This document shows, piece by piece, positions 22,080 to 33,265 of a stretch of DNA of 64,000 nt (its first letter is position 1; each line of letters begins with the position of its first letter). The notes below the pieces were generated by a model. It was not told the origin of the DNA. It worked only from the letters and a program-made list of their open reading frames with translations, and searched no databases. The position numbers and the translations under genes are program-made. The stretch comes from Rhytidiadelphus loreus (Eukaryota; Streptophyta; Bryopsida; Hypnales; Hylocomiaceae): the NCBI GenBank assembly GCA_947034895.1, contig OX344761.1:80059839-80123838 (forward strand), written 5' to 3'.

Positions 22080-24290
22080 TATCAAATGTATTTCAAAATA
22101 CAAAATAGTGAATGGAGATATTTGCAATACCTTCCCCATTTAATTTTCTCGATTCTCCAAGCATCCTTGTACTCAACTACTTATGAATTATTTACCACAT
22201 TTATCTCTAACTTAAAAATTAGAAGGAAGAGATTTGAATTAAAACTTCCCCTTTTGATTTATGCAAATCTCAAAGACTTATCCTATGGGTGCATTATTTA
22301 TAAATTGTTTTTCAAGATACAAAATAATGCATGAAGATATTTGCAATACCTTCCCCATTTAATTTTCTTGATTCTCCAAGCTTCTTTGTACTCAACTACT
22401 TATGAATTATTTACCACCTTCATCTTTAATTTAAAAAATTAGTGGGGAAGGAATTTAAATGAAAACTTCTCCTTTTGATTTATGCAAATCTCAAAGACTT
22501 ATCCTATGGGTGTATTATTTATAAATTTTTTTTCAAGATACAAAATAATGCATGAAGATATTTGCAATACCTTCCCCATTTAATTTTCTTGATTCTCCAA
22601 GCATCCTTGTACTCAACTACTTATGAATTATTTACCACATTTATCTCTAACTTAAAAATTAGAAGGAAGAGATTTGAATTAAAACTTCCCCTTTTGATTA
22701 ATGCAAATCTCAAAGACTTATCCTATGGGTGTATTATTTATAAATTGTTTTTCAAGATACAAAATAATGCATGAAGATATTTGCAATACCTTCCCCATTT
22801 AATTTTCTTGATTCTCCAAGCTTCTTTGTACTCAACTACTTATGAATTATTTACCACATTTATCTCTAACTTAAAAATTAGAAGGAAGAGATTTGAATTA
22901 AAACTTCCCCTTTTGATTAATGCAAATCTCAAAGACTTATCCTATGGGTGTATTATTTATAAATTGTTTTTCAAGATACAAAATAATGCATGAAGATATT
23001 TGCAATACCTTCCCCATTTAATTTTCTTGATTCTCCAAGCATCCTTGTACTCAACTACTTATGAATTATTTACCACATTTATCTCTAACTTAAAAATTAG
23101 AAGGAAGAGATTTGAATTAAAACTTCCCCTTTTGATTAATGCAAATCTCAAAGACTTATCCTATGGGTGTATTATTTATAAATTGTTTTTCAAGATACAA
23201 AATAATGAATGGAGATATTTGCAATACCTTCCCCATTTAATTTTCTTGATTCTCCAAGCTTCTTTGTACTCAACTACTTATGAATTATTTACCACATTTA
23301 TCTCTAACTTAAAAATTAGAAGGAAGAGATTTGAATTAAAACTTCCCCTTTTGATTAATGCAAATCTTAAAGACTTATCCTATGGGTGTATTATTTATAA
23401 ATTGTTTTTCAAGATACAAAATAATGCATGAAGATATTTGCAATACCTTCCCCATTTAATTTTCTTGATTCTCCAAGCTTCTTTGTACTCAACTACTTAT
23501 GAATTATTTACCACCTTCATCTTTAATTTAAAAAATTAGTGGGGAAGGAATTTAAATGAAAACTTCTCCTTTTGATTTATGCAAATCTCAAAGACTTATC
23601 CTATGGGTGTATTATTTATAAATTTTTTTTCAAGATACAAAATAATGCATGAAGATATTTGCAATACCTTCCCCATTTAATTTTCTTGATTCTCCAAGCA
23701 TCCTTGTACTCAACTACTTATGAATTATTTACCACATTTATCTCTAACTTAAAAATTAGAAGGAAGAGATTTGAATTAAAACTTCCCCTTTTGATTAATG
23801 CAAATCTTAAAGACTTATCCTATGGGTGTATTATTTATAAATTGTTTTTCAAGATACAAAATAATGCATGAAGATATTTGCAATACCTTCCCCATTTAAT
23901 TTTCTTGATTCTCCAAACATCTATGTACTTATGAAGTATTTACCACCTTCATCTCTAACTTAAAAAATTAGTGGGGAAGGAATTTAAATGAAAACTTCCC
24001 CTTTTGATTTAATTTATGCAAATTTCAACGAATTATCCTACTAAAGGGGTCTATAATTTATGAAGTGTATTTCAAAATACAAAATAATGCATGAAAATAT
24101 TTGCAATACCTTCTCCATTTAATTTTCTTGATTCTCCAAACATCTTTGTACTTATGAATTATTTACCATATTCACTTCTAAATTAATGGGGAAGAGATTT
24201 AAATGAAAATTTCCCCTATGGATTTAAACAAATCTCAAATAGTCATTCTATAAGTATATAATTTATCAAATGATTTCTAAAATACAAAAA
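22080..24290 (+). repeat. 219-bp satellite-like array, about ten copies, inside the hAT element
   Basis: The landmark gatatttgcaatacctt recurs about every 219 bp from ~22117 to ~24097, with occasional 221-226-bp steps. Central copies are nearly identical; outer copies and those at 21.6-22.08 kb are progressively diverged. The unit length is 73 codons, so one frame stays open through most units and through two units at 23000-23431. The encoded 70-residue peptide is AT-driven and I regard it as a by-product. Confidence 0.9.
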
Positions 24291-24742
24291 AATAGATGGA
24301 GAGATATGTATGATCTTTCTTATTTGATTTATTTCATATCATATAATCCCAATCGAATAAATGAAAATGAACCATTGATATATATTTAACAAAATTGCAT
24401 ATTTGCAAAACTTGAGTGTTCAATAGAAGATGACATCTTGCCATAAAATTTATATACTAGAGCTAATTAATAGATCAAACAAGATATTATCAAATACAAG
24501 TAGTACTATAGAGAATCCAAAGCAACTAGATTTTTAGAAGAGCTTTAATTTCTAATAAATGAGATTAGGTGTCAAAGCTATGAAATCTGATCTCATCAAG
24601 GTCCATTTACTTAGCTCACCTAACAAGGTACGTCCCCTAATGTACCTAGCAAACTAAAACAAAAGTAATTGACTATAATGAAGTTGTCAATTTCTACTTT
24701 CATCACCCAAAAATTGCAATCCAATGAGTTTTTCAAGTAACT

Positions 24743-25392
24743 TTGAGTCTTGGGCGACCTCTCATGGAGGAGAATGCGGGTCAGGGCGAGTGCTTAAGGG
24801 CGACCTTGGGTAAGGGGCGAGTGCGGGTGGAGGTGGAAAGAATGGCCTCCCTTTTGTCCAAAAATTGGCAAATTTGGACCATTTGGGGGTTTGTAGGGGC
24901 GACTTTGGGTCTTGGGCGACCTCTCATGGAGGAGAACGCGGGTCAGGGCGAGTGCTTAAGGGCGACCTCGGGTAAGGGGCGACCGCGGGTGGAGGTGGAA
25001 AGAATGGCCTCCCTTTTGTCCAAAAATTGGCAAATTTGGACCATTTGGGGGTTTCTAGGGGCGACTTTGGGTCTTGGGCGACCTCTCATGGAGGAGAATG
25101 CGGGTCAGGGCGAGTGCTTAAGGGCGACCTCGGGTAAGGGGCGAGTGCGGGTGGAGGTGGAAAGAATGGCCCTCCTTTTGTCCAAAAATTGGCAAATTTG
25201 GACCATTTGGGGGTTTCTAGGGGCAACTTCGGATCTTGGGCGACCTCTCATGGAGGAGAACACGGGTCAGGGCGAGTGCTTAAGGGCGACCTCGGGTAAG
25301 GGGCGACCACGGGTGGAGGTGGAAAGAATGGCCTCCCTTTTGTCCAAAAATTGACAAATTTGGGCCGTTTGGGGGTTTCTAGGGGCAACTAA
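24743..25392 (+). repeat. 162-bp GC-rich tandem array, four copies, inside the hAT element
   Basis: cttgggcgacctctcatgga begins at 24749, 24911, 25073 and 25235, an exact 162-bp spacing. Because 162 is a multiple of three, a 203-codon frame spans the array. Its sequence is a fourfold repeat and is not accepted as a gene. GGCGAC motifs link it to the subterminal repeats. Confidence 0.9.
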
Positions 25393-26960
25393 AATTGACA
25401 TCACTAAGCATATGGTGACATAATGACATGTGCTTCTAATTCAAAGTTGGTCACCAACAAGTGAGGACAGAGATTATACGCTTTTTAATGAGAGATCCTT
25501 AGTAGAAACAAATATTTGACGATGTGGTCATTAATAAAAGGACTCTTTTGATTTTAGTTACCTATAGTAAGGCCGCAGGTGCTACTATAGAGACACTAAT
25601 CCACGCAACTACTCAAATATGACAATGGAATATTTGAAAACACATTAGTAATGAGGTACTTTGTGAGGAAGTTGGGTATAGTCATTGAACCTGATTCAAA
25701 GAAGCAACTAATATGTAGATAGGTAGTAAAGCTACTCATGGTTGAGAAAGCCTCTGAAGTTGTTTATCGCATTGATGTTTTGTAATAGGGTATGTTGTTA
25801 TTATGTTAGTACAAATAAAAACATAAGTCACATTTCATGCTTCTAAATTTTGAAAAGGAAAGTAAATATATTAACCACTTTTTATATGATGTGCCATTTA
25901 GAAAAAATATTAAATATTCAAAACGCTAGGTGCCAAGGTCTATGTATTGAATCTTGAATTTGAATTCTTTTGTGCAAATATTTTGTAATTTTTTCCAAAC
26001 AATGTACTTTAATTTATTTGCTTCTAAACTAATGTGTGTAAAAGTGTACAAAAATAAAGTTGAGTTTTAACCCCTAAAGGACCAACTTGAGTCCTTTTGA
26101 AGGACTTTAAAGAGTTCAAGTAGGTGCATATAGTCTCAATTTTCATTTTCATTTTTTGAACTTTTTTGGAGGATAGAAGAGTACATCATCTTTGTAAGAA
26201 TATAAATTTTTCTTCATTTGGTGTCCAAAAGCAAAATTTATGCCACCCTAAGCTGAAAATAGAGGTCAGCAAGTAACAAAAAAATTACAATAAGTCAATT
26301 AATATTAAATTTTTTTCCCTCAAATATTATATTTTTGTCTACATGTGAAGCTTTGATTCATTCCATTTGGACTAGCAATGAAAAAATTATGGACAATCTT
26401 GTCTTTTAGACAATGTAAACAATTTTTTGAAAAAACATCTTATATGATATATTTTTGAATGCAATTTATACAATTTTTTTGAAAATTGTTTAATATAGTT
26501 AAGTTTGTCTACTAGAACAATCTCACCATTGTGCTTATTGTGTTTCAATTCCAACTTAGAGCTATTAACAATTTAGTTTTTCATTCAATCATAGACCAAC
26601 TTCTATTCAACAATTTCTTAAAGAATGAAAATCAAGTGTGTTTCTATTGAAATTTTTTGCTTAAACTTTCAATTCAATTTTTCAACATAATTTTTTAAAA
26701 TTTAGAGTTTATAGTGCAATTTTTTTCCACAAATGGTGGTCAAAGTCATCTGAAATTGCAAGCCAAAGTTCAATTTTTTTTTCCAACTTTGAATGCTAAT
26801 ATCTTCCAATCTATATGGCCAAACTTTATGAAATTTTTACCACATGATCTTACACAACTTAAGTACAAGATCTTACGGTTAGATTCTCCAAAAAATATTT
26901 TTTCTATTTTCTTGGATGACTGCAGCAGAAGTGGCAGTTTTGAATTGCATTACAAATCAC
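25393..26960. other. AT-rich right interior of the hAT element
   Basis: No gene is visible. From about 26062 to 26960 the sequence is clearly related to 33262-34180 elsewhere in the window, starting at ttttaacccctaaaggacca and sharing blocks such as ttttgtctacatgtgaagct-like and tggcagttttga. Confidence 0.7.
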
Positions 26961-27190
26961 TCCTACAAGAGGTCGCCCCTACCTCCACTCGCCCCTACCT
27001 CCAGTCGCCTAGTACCCGTATGCGCCCCTTGAGTTTGCCATGTAGATGCCACATGGCATCCAGTTGGAGGGGGGTAATTTTATATAAAGTCAAAGGTAAA
27101 TTTGACTTTTCGTGATGTCGCGCGAGCTCTACTAGACGTCGCGCGACGTCCGTCTGTCGCGGTGTCGCGCTGTCGCAGCGAACAACCCTG

Positions 27191-27198
27191 GTTCCAAC
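27191..27198. repeat. 8-bp target site duplication, right
   Basis: gttccaac, identical to 20310-20317, directly follows the terminal ACAACCCTG of the element. Confidence 0.9.
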
Positions 27199-27460
27199 TC
27201 TAGTATAAAGTAAGCGCCCATTCTTATTTGGCCACTAGAAGTTGTTTGTTTAGTTACTTTTGGAATCCGTGACAGTATTCTTAGAAGAGCGAGCGCGAGA
27301 GCTCTTATTAGGTTTACACTTTGTTACGGTCACTTACTCTACCTTTCTTCATCGTCACTTGAAACTTTGACGGTATCCTTCGAAAAGCAAGCGCGAGAGT
27401 TTTTCGTAGGAATACCTCCATCATAGTCACTTGACTCAAGATTTCCAATCTTGAGTTTCT
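27199..27460 (+). other. Hairpin family B: loop RAGCGCGAGA, two copies, plus a 10-bp hairpin
   Basis: B1: AAGAGC (27285-27290), loop gagcgcgaga, GCTCTT (27301-27306). B2: CGAAAAGC (27381-27388), loop aagcgcgaga, GTTTTTCG (27399-27406), extended outward to 27372 and 27416 for about 16 pairs. Flanking sequence is also shared (gacagtattc/gacggtatcc before; gtcactt after). A perfect 10-bp hairpin ACTCAAGATT-TCC-AATCTTGAGT follows at 27434-27456. Without the hAT insertion, B1 lies only ~120 nt after hairpin A4. Confidence 0.7.
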
Positions 27461-27514
27461 TCTCTCTCTTTTCTGGTTACTTAAATTTTTAGATTAGATT
27501 TTATTTTCATTCTT

Positions 27515-27645
27515 ATTTTCATGGCGTGAACCCAGTTGAATCCAGTCGTGAACCCGGTTGAATCCAAGCCAAAAATTTTAGATTAGCTTTTTATTTTTCA
27601 ATTTCATTTTATTGCATGGCGTGAACCCGGTTGAATCCAAGTCAT
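27515..27645 (+). repeat. Three copies of ggcgtgaacccggttgaatc
   Basis: Near-identical copies start at about 27522, 27546 (partial left end) and 27618. The function is unknown. It lies within the leader-like tract before the 28100 ORF. Confidence 0.8.
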
Positions 27646-27654
27646 ATCTTTCAA

Positions 27655-27995
27655 GTCTGATGCCTGCATAGACAGGATTTCGTCAACTTATTATTGACCT
27701 CAGTCTCAGCATTAGTGTGGACAGGTTAAGAGTTCAATCCTTAGTGTCAGCATCCGTGCGAACAGGTGAGGGACTTACGCCTCCTATGCACACTAGTGCA
27801 GACAGGTCAAGCCTCAGCTTGTGTCTGCATAGACAGGTCATTGTTCTGAGTCAAAACTAGTGTGGACAGGTTAAGAGTTCAATCCTTAGTGTCAGCATTC
27901 GTGCGAACAAGTGAGGGACTTACGCCTCCTATGCATACTAGTCTAGACCAGTCCAAGCCTCAGTCTATGTTCATACAGGCAGGCATTTTTATTAT
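27655..27995 (+). repeat. Array of RTGYRNACAGGT-like units
   Basis: About nine degenerate copies of agtgtggacaggt (variants catagacaggt, cgtgcgaacaggt, tgcagacaggt, catacaggcagg) occur at irregular 25-45 bp spacing. A larger duplication, tgtggacaggttaagagttc onward, links 27715-27785 with 27850-27920. Confidence 0.75.
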
Positions 27996-28099
27996 CATTT
28001 TAGTTTAGGAAAATTTCTCATCATCAACATTCATCATCATCAACATTCATCATCATCATCATCTTCCATCAATCAGTAGGAGTAGTTTAAATTAGAATT

Positions 28100-28384
28100 A
28101 TGGGCCAATCGATGCCCCAAGACCAGTTACCAAGTACATCAGCAAGCTTAGAAGATTCAGATTCATCACCACCTTTTCAATTTCCGATACTATCATCATC
28201 AGAGCCACTTCAGCAATCAACGACGGAATCTTTAGAAGAGCGAGCGCGAGAGCTCTTCTTGGATCCAAACTTAGTTACTACGCCAAGGAATGATTCTGTG
28301 GAGGAGCGAGCGCGAGAGCCCATCCCAAATTCAACTATTCAAGAACCGATGCAGTTATCTCAGTTACCAAATACTCGAAGATGA
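28100..28384 (+). CDS. Short Ser/Pro/Glu-rich ORF of unknown function
   Basis: I do not recognise this 94-residue product, which begins MGQSMPQDQL. It is acidic and looks disordered. It contains the repeat SLEERAREL and SVEERAREP, and each repeat is encoded over a copy of the family-B loop sequence (28242-28251 and 28308-28317). The first copy can fold into a perfect 8-bp stem AGAAGAGC/GCTCTTCT. After the TGA the same frame reads another 26 codons before a stop. The position after the leader-like hairpin tract suggests the N-terminus of a second retroelement's Gag, but no gag domain follows. Confidence 0.4.
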   Translation: MGQSMPQDQLPSTSASLEDSDSSPPFQFPILSSSEPLQQSTTESLEERARELFLDPNLVTTPRNDSVEERAREPIPNSTIQEPMQLSQLPNTRR

Positions 28385-28499
28385 CCGCGAGACGAGGAAT
28401 CACAACCCGGCCGCAACATACCATTGGAGAGAATTTCCCCAAGTCCAGAGAACCAAGATCCCTAGCCACCCAGGGCTAGATCACTATTAATTTACCTCG

Positions 28500-29330
28500 A
28501 AAACATGGAGATTTTGCAGCCTGGCAACGATGTCATGCTAGAAGGCCAGTTTGCAAATCTTGCAGAAATCATCAACATTACTCGGGAGTCGGCGTTGACA
28601 CCTTGTTGTGTCATGTCTCATTGCACCTCTGGAGACATGCTCTGCAACCATCCATGAAATTTTTAACTCCAAGGTTTAAGAATTTTTAAGCCCCAAACTC
28701 TAAAATTCATCAAGTCTCATACAATCTTCGTGAACCACACTCAAGCTCAAGTGCAAACCCTCGCACCTCATTCCTTGACTCCTCCACCCCCATGCTCCCT
28801 AGACACCTCTGAAACTCCACCAAATCCAACAACCCATTCTCCCCATGCACCTTCCTCAATATTTCTTCCACCAATGCATTTAGAAACTCGGAAAACCAAC
28901 TCTAAATCATTCCAAAGTTTAGCAATTTTTTACACTCTTTTCGCATCTCTGCCTCTTTTTTTTTCTCCATCCCCTTCCCTTTCTACTTCAAATACCTCTT
29001 CCTCTCCTCGAAGAAATCTACCCAAACTTCCTCGTTACCATAATTGCACGTTTGGTTCCCAAAGGAAGATTTTCCAACCAAGTGCCACCACTTGCAAAAA
29101 ATTTCAATCATGGGACATCTCTTGGAGGAGGTGGATGTGTAGCATGTTTGAGACCATGTGGTCATGGTAGAGGTGTCGAAGAAGCGGTTGGAGACAATGA
29201 GGTCGAAAACACAAGAGAGGGAGAGGAAAGTGTGGCTATCGAAAGCGTCAGGAGGGAGACCGAGTAACTCACCTACCTGCAAATTTGGAGTCAATTGATT
29301 AGATGCATAGATGAAGAGTGGAAATCTCAG
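28500..29330. other. Intergenic or decayed element sequence
   Basis: Overlapping frames exist on both strands (for example 28730-29170 plus and 28983-29294 minus) but none shows a family signature. The Pro/Thr/Ser-rich plus frame is C-driven. Confidence 0.4.
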
Positions 29331-29333
29331 TTG

Positions 29334-29845
29334 TCAATGTGGATATAGAATGGTCTTGAAAAGAAATTTTGATGATGGAGCGGTGTAGGGTGGCTTCAAT
29401 TGCAAGGAATGGACACTGGATAAGTTTTGGATTCAAGATGCACAGAAAGCATTTGTTGGTGCATTGGAATCCTCTTCGAATAGTCAACAGAAGTATGTAA
29501 AAGTTCCAAAGTAACTAGGATGCTTTAGACAAGAAATCTTGACAATGTAGCATTCTAAGGTTAGCTCCAAGCATAAAGACTGGGCATACAATAACTTTTG
29601 CAATCGACATCCAAGAAATGCATTTGTTGGTCCATAGGAATCGTCTCTTTTTTGCTAGAAGAACACCTAAAAGTTTCACAATGACTACGATGCTTCTAAT
29701 GATAAACCTTGACAAATGTAGAGCTCTAGGTTTGGCTCCAAACAAGAAGATTGGACATACCATAACTTTTGCATTCAACATCCAAGTAGTGCATTCGTTG
29801 GTGCATTAGATCCACTTTCAGTTGCCCACAAGAACATATGAAAGT
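29334..29845. repeat. ~170-bp tandem repeat, three diverged copies
   Basis: Units near 29334-29506, 29507-29676 and 29677-29845 share blocks such as gcatttgttggtSSatagga, aaagtttcacaatga and gacWatgtag. The minus strand stays open over two units and gives a repeated MSIAKVIVCPVFMLGA-type peptide that matches no family I recognise. Confidence 0.7.
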
Positions 29846-29879
29846 TTCACAGTTTCACAAGAAATACACAATGAAATTA

Positions 29880-30510
29880 CACAAGTATAAGAAACAAGAA
29901 AATTGATAGTGTCTTTTAGGGTTTAGGATACCCCTTACTTTTGTGGGATCCATAGAGAACAAAAATGATTTCTTCCACCTCAATACATTTCCCTCTCGCT
30001 TTCTCTTCAAAAACAACCCCTGCGTTGTCAATCCCAAACTCCTCTGGTTCAATGACACTTATAGCAGCCTTGCAAAGTCTCCATTTGAGTGCACAGTATT
30101 GTACATGCTCAACTACACCGCATCCATTACGAACCCAACATCCACCTGGTACATCTCTACCATCAAGAACGACTTGGTGCGTCCATTTCACACGGGCTTC
30201 TCAGGGCAACGCAATGTTTCCACTAGAAACTCTGTTATGGCGTTGAGCACGTGGTTGGGGATGGTGCAAGTGGGTTTGCAAGAGGCATAGAGGTTTACGT
30301 CACCGAAGGAGGGTTTGTCGAGGATCTTAGTGGAGTATGTGATGAAGAGATTGGAAGAGAGGTGGGGGGATTGGTGTAAAGAAGAGAGGACAAAGTGGCA
30401 GACAATATGCAGGAGTGCTCGGAAGGGGTTAAGCGCATTGTGTTTGGGAATGTGTTGCCACCCATTGGAGATTGTAGTTACGTCTCATGATTTATGTGCA
30501 AATTGATGGT
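29880..30510. other. Open frames on both strands, identity unknown
   Basis: Plus 29943-30290 (115 codons) and minus 30191-29916 (91 codons) overlap. GC content is higher than the surroundings and both have mixed amino-acid composition, so this may be a decayed coding fragment. I cannot decide the strand or assign a family. Confidence 0.3.
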
Positions 30511-30524
30511 TTAGAACTCAAAAT

Positions 30525-31615
30525 TGGCTATCAATTTGAGCAAGTGTTGCTCAATCTCGAGATCTCTCATTGGAATCTTGCCTATGATCAAGACAAAAAT
30601 GGTGGTCACAAATCCTCCGAAGACTGAGATTGATGCTAGAACTCCTTCATTATACTACTACAAGTCCACGATACGACTCTAGTGGTAGAATAATTTGCAT
30701 TTTTGCCGTTCAAACTTAAATTCATTCTCAAATTTGACCAAATGTCTCCAATCTTTCATTGGAATTTTGCGAGGAATTTTGCCTTTGATCAAGCCAGAAT
30801 GATGGCCCCTAGTCTTGCGAAGATCGAGGTTGAATGAGCCATTGGAAGCTAGAATCTCTTCTCACTGTGCTACTGCAAGTACTCATTTTGAGGGATACAA
30901 CACTTTGTAATCCCATCATTCACAATGCAAACAGACTCTCAAATTTAGCCTATTGTCACCAATCTCTCATCTGAATTTGCCTCCCATCAAATCAGAATAA
31001 TGGGCTCAGTCGTGCAAAGATCGCAATTGAACCAACTAAACTTTAGTTAGAATTGAATCTCTTTACTACATTGTTGTAAGTACACAACACCATTACATAT
31101 TTTTTCAAGCCTCTAGAAGGCCGTTTCAGCCTTATTCCCATTTTTGTAAACACTATTCTACTGTCCAGAATATTTAATAAATAATATATAATAATAATAA
31201 TAATTATTATTATTATTATATATTTAAAAAATAAATTTTATTTTTTTATTTTTTTATTTTAAAAATATAATTAAATAATATGTTGCTGATGTGGCTGTCG
31301 CCCAACCACATCAGTATGCTGATCTGGCAGCATGGGAATGCCTGGGAACATTGTGATAACTCACAGTCTTTTGCAGGGCTAAAATCATTCTCCTCTAATG
31401 ATTTGCAAGTGATACAATACTTTTCACTCCAATTGGCTCCCAAATTCGACCAAATGTCGCCAACCTTGAATCTCTCACTCACTTGAATTTTGCCTCCGAA
31501 CAAGCCAGATTAATGGTCTTAGATCCTACGAAGAGCGAGGTCCAACCAACTTCTAGCTAGAATTGAATTGAATCTCTTTAATGCTCTATTGCAAGTACAC
31601 AACACATTGCTTGTT
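30525..31615. repeat. ~200-bp tandem repeat, four diverged copies, one interrupted
   Basis: Copies near 30530-30710, 30725-30920, 30940-31105 and 31435-31610 share aaatttgaccaaatgtctcc, tctcattggaattttgcc, atcaagccagaatgatgg and tgctactgcaagtacacaac-like blocks. Unrelated sequence between ~31110 and ~31420 separates copies three and four. Confidence 0.8.
31110..31425. other. AT-rich insertion within the tandem repeat
   Basis: This stretch breaks the ~200-bp array. It holds an ATT/AAT simple repeat (31180-31220) and a perfect 9-bp hairpin CTGATGTGG/CCACATCAG (31284-31312), then cttttgcagggct. A similar arrangement, with GTGGCAC/GTGCCAC and cttttgcagggtt, occurs at 57400-57530, so both may be copies of one element. 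Confidence 0.5.
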
Positions 31616-31959
31616 TTCTAATACTTTGCACTCAGATTTTTCACCAACTCTAATCTTCTCTCAATTCTAATCACATGTCTACGTGTTCTCTCGATCAATG
31701 TTTTTGAATTTCTTTTGATCCACTCCAACTACAGAATGAGCAACTGGATCCTTTGGAGGAAGGAAATGTATCAGGAATCGGGTGGATGTGTGATGTCTTC
31801 ATTGATGTTGGTGAGTTGCTTGATTTTCGATTTCAATTTGCAAGTTTGGAGGAGCTTCGTACTTGTCACCTACTCTACTTCGTGGTTCCGCATTGTAGAA
31901 ACTTGTAGGGAAATCCAAGTTAAAAGGAATATTACCCCTTGACTATGTTCTCACCAAAA

Positions 31960-32480
31960 ACGCTCCAAAACTGCCATTTGTAGTACGAGCACCAAATTTT
32001 TGAAAAAAAAAAAAAATTCTGACACATATAACCATAGGATATTGTAGTATGCTGACTTGAGAACATGTGGTAAATTTTTTATAAATTTCCACTGTGTGGA
32101 TTGCAAGATATAAGCATTCAAATTCACTAAAATCATTTTTTTGGTCCTACAAAAAACAGGGCAGCTGCACTTCACAAGCTCAAATTTCTATGAAAAAATG
32201 TCCAAACTGGTGGTGCTTCTTTGGATTCTTTTTCCTAGACAAGTTGGCTACATGGTTAAAAAATTTCACATCATTTAAAATTTTAGAACATATAGGAAAA
32301 AAATAGTAAGTAGAAAGAAGTAGAGAATGATTCAAAATACTAAATTGTTAAGAATTTAGTTATAGAATTGAAAAATGCCAATCCTGATGGTTGCAATGTT
32401 GTAATAAACAATCTACATCCTATGGTTTTAAATTTTTTGAAAAATATTGAAAATTGAGTAAGATAAAGGACTTCAAAGTT
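31960..32480. repeat. Diverged copy of the hAT element's left interior
   Basis: Blocks such as ctccaaaactgccattt, an ataggatMttg string, and ttgcaagatataagcattca match the sequence at 20725-20930 inside the hAT element in the same order. No TIR or TSD is visible at this copy, so it is a fragment. Confidence 0.65.
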
Positions 32481-32879
32481 TATTTTAAAGTATAGAATCT
32501 ATAAATGCCCCCAACTAAAACTCCTCATAACTTTTGACTCATTGATCAAAATGGAATGATTAAAAGCTTTATGCGTGTCTATAACTCTAGAAAACCAATT
32601 TCAAATTTTTGTTTCTAAAAAAATTTATTTTTTCAGATTTGCCTAGATTGCCCGAGGCCAACCAGGTAAAAAAGTAACATATTAGGCTATAACTTTTTAC
32701 TCATATTTCCAAATGTCATGAAACTTAGTGCATATGAAAGATATATTCCTTGTCCCCACCTTTTGTTAAATTTTCAGCCTAGAATATGCAAATCTCTAAT
32801 CACAGGTATTTGCCCAAAATTTCTATATTGCCAAAAACGCATGCTAGTCCTTTCGGAGTTAACCTTGAACCCACATTCC

Positions 32880-33265
32880 ATGACCAAGGCAGTCACCAAA
32901 GTGCTCCGTTTAACCCCTAAAGGCCTGAGGCAACAAATTTTGGTGTCAACAATCCTTTGAAGTTAAATAAAACCTAACCAAGTTTCTGTTTTTATGGTTT
33001 AATATATTTTTGGAAAATTCTTTTGGCAGTCTAGTTTTAGTATCAAAAATCTAATTTTAAAAATGAATGATTATGATTTTTCTATTCAACATTTTGTACA
33101 AAGGTGTCCATTGCAAATCTTGATTTTCTAATGTTGAAGACTTTTGGAAATGAGCCTCAAATACACTAAATCTTGGAGAAAATATCATATTAGATATTCA
33201 TTTAAAAAAAAATATAAAGTATATTTCAAGAAGCCATAAATTGATTGGAGTTATGCATGTTATGT
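32880..33265. other. AT-rich spacer with an AACCCCTAAAGG motif
   Basis: A copy of tttaacccctaaaggcc occurs at ~32909. The rest shows no coding signal. Confidence 0.4.

Larger units (their letters stand above)
20318..27190. mobile_element. 6,873-bp hAT-type non-autonomous transposon
   Basis: The element starts CAGGGTTGT and ends ACAACCCTG, and is flanked by a perfect 8-bp duplication gttccaac at 20310-20317 and 27191-27198. An 8-bp duplication with CAGGG-type ends is typical of the hAT superfamily. Both subterminal regions are GC-rich and full of GTCGCG-like motifs, as expected for transposase binding, and both carry GGCGAC/GTCGCC repeats in opposite orientation. The interior holds two satellite-like arrays (22.1-24.3 and 24.74-25.39 kb) in AT-rich sequence. 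No transposase reading frame is present, so mobility would depend on another copy. It interrupts the hairpin-rich tract, whose flanks rejoin cleanly at the target site. Confidence 0.85.

Noticed and set aside
24743..25354. 203-codon open frame
   Set aside because: It is a fourfold 162-bp tandem repeat; the frame stays open because the unit is a multiple of three.
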